Shown here in pieces: positions 62,332 through 64,000 of a stretch of 64,000 nt of DNA (position 1 is the stretch's first letter; the number at the start of each line of letters is the position of its first letter). This stretch comes from Burkholderia catarinensis (GTDB lineage Bacteria > Pseudomonadota > Gammaproteobacteria > Burkholderiales > Burkholderiaceae). The DNA is taken from NCBI RefSeq assembly GCF_001883705.2, contig NZ_MDEQ02000007.1, positions 248,001 to 312,000 on the forward strand. Reading direction: 5' to 3'. Position numbers and translations under genes: made by a program. The notes under the pieces were generated by a model. The model was not told where the DNA came from. It saw only the letters and a program-made list of their open reading frames with translations, and made no database searches.

Positions 62332-62727
62332 TTAAATCGAGCCACTGGAAAACCAGTCGGCGATCATATCGACCCAGTCGAGATCGCTGACGATTTCAAT
62401 GACGGTTTCGCCCACGATTTCGGCAGTCGACGCGTCTGTCGCCACCACCCCGGAAGCAACCGCGCTCGCCTTCGCAATTTCAGCCGACGCGCCGGACCTC
62501 GGATCGGCAAGCCGCTCCAGCCAGTCGACGATATTTGCACGCGCATCCTCTTCATCGGCGAAATCATTCCGCTCGAGAAAACGGTCGAACACGATCCACG
62601 CAAGCGTCTTGCGTCGCGCATTGGATTCGAGCTGCCGGTCGACAACGGCGGTACGGCCGGACTCCCTGATTTCGAGCGTCGCGGTGAAACAGTAATCGAG
62701 ATATTCGATCTCAAGTTTCGACGACAT
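62332..62727 (-). CDS. uncharacterised acidic 131-residue protein
   Basis: A well-formed gene with GGAGAAAGCC before the start. The product is acidic and soluble; it begins MSSKLEIEYLDYCFTATLEI, has a charged helical middle (FLERNDFADEEDARANIVDW) and ends in WVDMIADWFSSGSI. I recognise no family. Composition is less GC-rich than the window average and 200 bp of very AT-rich DNA lie just downstream, as in recently acquired genes. It is divergent from the fertility-inhibition-like gene. Confidence 0.72.
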   Translation of the reverse strand: MSSKLEIEYLDYCFTATLEIRESGRTAVVDRQLESNARRKTLAWIVFDRFLERNDFADEEDARANIVDWLERLADPRSGASAEIAKASAVASGVVATDASTAEIVGETVIEIVSDLDWVDMIADWFSSGSI

Positions 62728-63053
62728 GGCTTTCTCCGGTCAATCTGCCCCCTCTGTTCTTATGATGATCCATGCCTGCCCGGTATCGTGACGCTGCGTG
62801 AAGCTTGCATGAATTTCGCGCGGCGCGTTATTCCCGCCGGCAGTATCGCGATATTCTCGCGACCTGTCGATATGGATCGCCGGCACATGACCGCATCCGT
62901 TTTTCCACCCAGCTCGTTTTGCGCTTTTGCTCCCGGTTCCTGTCTCGCTGCAAGTCGCTCCGTTTTCCCATTCCAGGTATCGACCTGCTCCGCGATTGCA
63001 ACCGCGCTGCTAAACTCGAAACACTGAGACCGCTTGCGCTACCAGAGGAAATA
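62728..63053. other. divergent promoter region, no gene seen
   Basis: About 325 bp between the starts of the 131-residue gene and the fertility-inhibition-like gene. A frame in line with the latter is open back to 62805 but its sequence (Arg/Ser/Phe/Cys-rich) is not protein-like. No palindrome stands out. Confidence 0.45.
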
Positions 63054-63518
63054 ATGACACTCGCCCACGCACAACAGAGCGGCGTAGATGTCTGGATTAT
63101 CCAGCTTCCCGGGCATGTCCCCTATGCCTATACGCACCTCAAGCGGGTATTCTCGTCCGACGACTCGCGACATCGGGTCGTGACGGTCGACCTGAAGAAA
63201 CTGCTGGCCTGCGCCGACCGCGACACGACGGACTACGTGCTGCCGTCGGTTCAGTACTGGGCCCCTGGAAAAGCCGCGGGTATTCGCGAATTCCTCGATC
63301 CGGACCAGGACAGGATTCCGGACATGCCGTTCATCACGTTTCGCGAGACGAGAACGCGAACGCTGCTCGGCATCCCCGGCCTGTCGAAAGTTGGCGTCGC
63401 GTCGTTCCGCAACGGCCAGCATCGCGCGCGCTATCTTGCCTATGCCGGAGTGACGACCTTGCCCGTCGAAGTGCACGAGACGGAGGCCGCTTTGCTCGTG
63501 CGATATTGCGGCGAGTAA
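63054..63518 (+). CDS. protein resembling plasmid fertility-inhibition factors (ParB/sulfiredoxin-like fold)
   Basis: This 154-residue protein starts behind AGAGGAA. The segment FRNGQHRARYLAYAGVTTLP followed by VEVHE matches the nucleotide-binding GxxR-type loop of the ParB/sulfiredoxin fold, and the WIIQLPGHVPYAYTHLK opening is like FiwA-type proteins that block transfer of co-resident conjugative plasmids. I make this call from memory of the family, not from a search. A chromosomal copy might act against incoming plasmids or have been left by one. Confidence 0.5.
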   Translation: MTLAHAQQSGVDVWIIQLPGHVPYAYTHLKRVFSSDDSRHRVVTVDLKKLLACADRDTTDYVLPSVQYWAPGKAAGIREFLDPDQDRIPDMPFITFRETRTRTLLGIPGLSKVGVASFRNGQHRARYLAYAGVTTLPVEVHETEAALLVRYCGE

Positions 63519-63614
63519 CGGCAGAGTACGCTCGGCTTTCGCCCGGCGTAGCGTCGTAGCTGCCACGAATGGCTGCATTCGCGCGCCGCCGTGCGCTCGG
63601 ATGCCGGCAAGCTT

Positions 63615-64000
63615 TCATGCCTGTATCGCGTAGATCCGGTCGGTGACCTCCGTCTGGCCGATGCGGCACGTTTCGATACCCGCCAATTGCCAGCCGTTGT
63701 GCTCGTAGAAGCCGATCGCGCCTTCGTTGCCCTCCAGCACCTGCAGGTGGACCTTGTCCACGCCGAGCGTTCGTGCCCACGCGCGAACGGCTTCGATCAT
63801 GCGCTTGCCCGTACCGCCTCCGTGATGCGACGGATGGACGTGCAGGCAGTCGAGCAACGCGCCGAGCGCCGGATCGACCGGGCGCTCGGCACTGACGAAG
63901 CCGACGGGCTCGCCATCCGACTCGGCGATCAGCACGAGGCCCCACTCTTTTTCATTGCGATCGAAATACTTTCGCCACCGGATCGCGTGCTCCGTCGGCA
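63615..64000 (-). CDS. GNAT-family acetyltransferase, cut by the window edge
   Basis: The visible 128 residues (no start codon needed; the frame is open to 64000) end a GNAT N-acetyltransferase. They include the acetyl-CoA-binding loop (HPSHHGGGTGKRMIEAVRAW, following LLDCLHV) and the C-terminal FYEHNGWQLAG strand-turn typical of the fold. The 5' end lies beyond the window. Substrate unknown. Confidence 0.85.
   Translation of the reverse strand, partial: PTEHAIRWRKYFDRNEKEWGLVLIAESDGEPVGFVSAERPVDPALGALLDCLHVHPSHHGGGTGKRMIEAVRAWARTLGVDKVHLQVLEGNEGAIGFYEHNGWQLAGIETCRIGQTEVTDRIYAIQA

Overview
The window looks like part of the larger chromosome of a Burkholderia species, most likely of the Burkholderia cepacia complex. 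The coding sequence is very GC-rich with strong third-position GC. The gene families (AmrAB-OprA-type RND pump, CysB-regulated sulfate operon, NodIJ-like exporter, PrkA/YeaH/SpoVR) and their organisation are typical of that group. This assignment is inference from gene content; no database search was possible. There is no plasmid, phage or insertion-sequence hallmark, no CRISPR array, and no tRNA or rRNA gene that I could find.

Layout. 0.4-7.0 kb: an RND multidrug efflux operon (adaptor, pump, outer-membrane channel) divergent from its TetR repressor, with a perfect palindromic operator between them. 7.0-8.6 kb: an intrinsic terminator and possible small RNA, then an M23 peptidase. 8.8-11.1 kb: a polar amino-acid ABC importer (binding protein, two permeases, no ATPase). 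11.3-20.7 kb: a chaperone-usher fimbrial operon (pilin, chaperone, usher, chaperone, tip-type subunit) with a two-partner-secretion-type adhesin of about 1000 residues carrying about 15 GLUG repeats inserted in it. This is the most unusual locus here. It is preceded by about 750 bp of AT-rich upstream DNA. 21.5-30.4 kb: a metabolite:H+ symporter, the prkA-yeaH-spoVR stress operon and a chemoreceptor ending in a CheR/CheB-tether motif.

30.7-36.5 kb: a complete ribose-type operon (rbsB-A-C-R-K) with a LacI-family operator. 36.8-37.4 kb: a DUF805 membrane protein and an 11-copy GCAGGT microsatellite. 37.7-42.8 kb: sulfate/thiosulfate importer (sbp-cysT-cysW-cysA) plus cysB. 43.0-44.8 kb: lexA with two tandem SOS boxes, followed by an unknown 111-residue gene and a DUF2939 gene. 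44.9-47.5 kb: a universal stress protein and a NodIJ-like exporter. 47.5-50.2 kb: tRNA 2-selenouridine synthase (mnmH) translationally coupled to an ArsP-type permease.

50.3-54.1 kb: a LysR regulator divergent from an M20 peptidase and an MFS transporter. 54.2-56.5 kb: an aldo-keto reductase and an HxlR regulator divergent from a thioesterase, with a palindromic operator. 56.8-64.0 kb: a looser region of small genes: a secreted PLD-type nuclease, the remnant of a GGDEF domain, VOC proteins, a small lipoprotein, a DUF695-RraB fusion, two minus-strand terminators around an AT-rich gap, an unknown 131-residue gene, a gene resembling plasmid fertility-inhibition factors, and a GNAT acetyltransferase cut by the window edge.

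Two organisational themes recur. Many adjacent same-strand genes overlap by ATGA (amrB/oprA, yeaH/spoVR region, rbsA/rbsC, rbsR/rbsK, cysT/cysW, mnmH/permease). All three ABC-import operons carry a strong GC-rich hairpin immediately after the binding-protein gene, consistent with differential expression of binding protein over permease.
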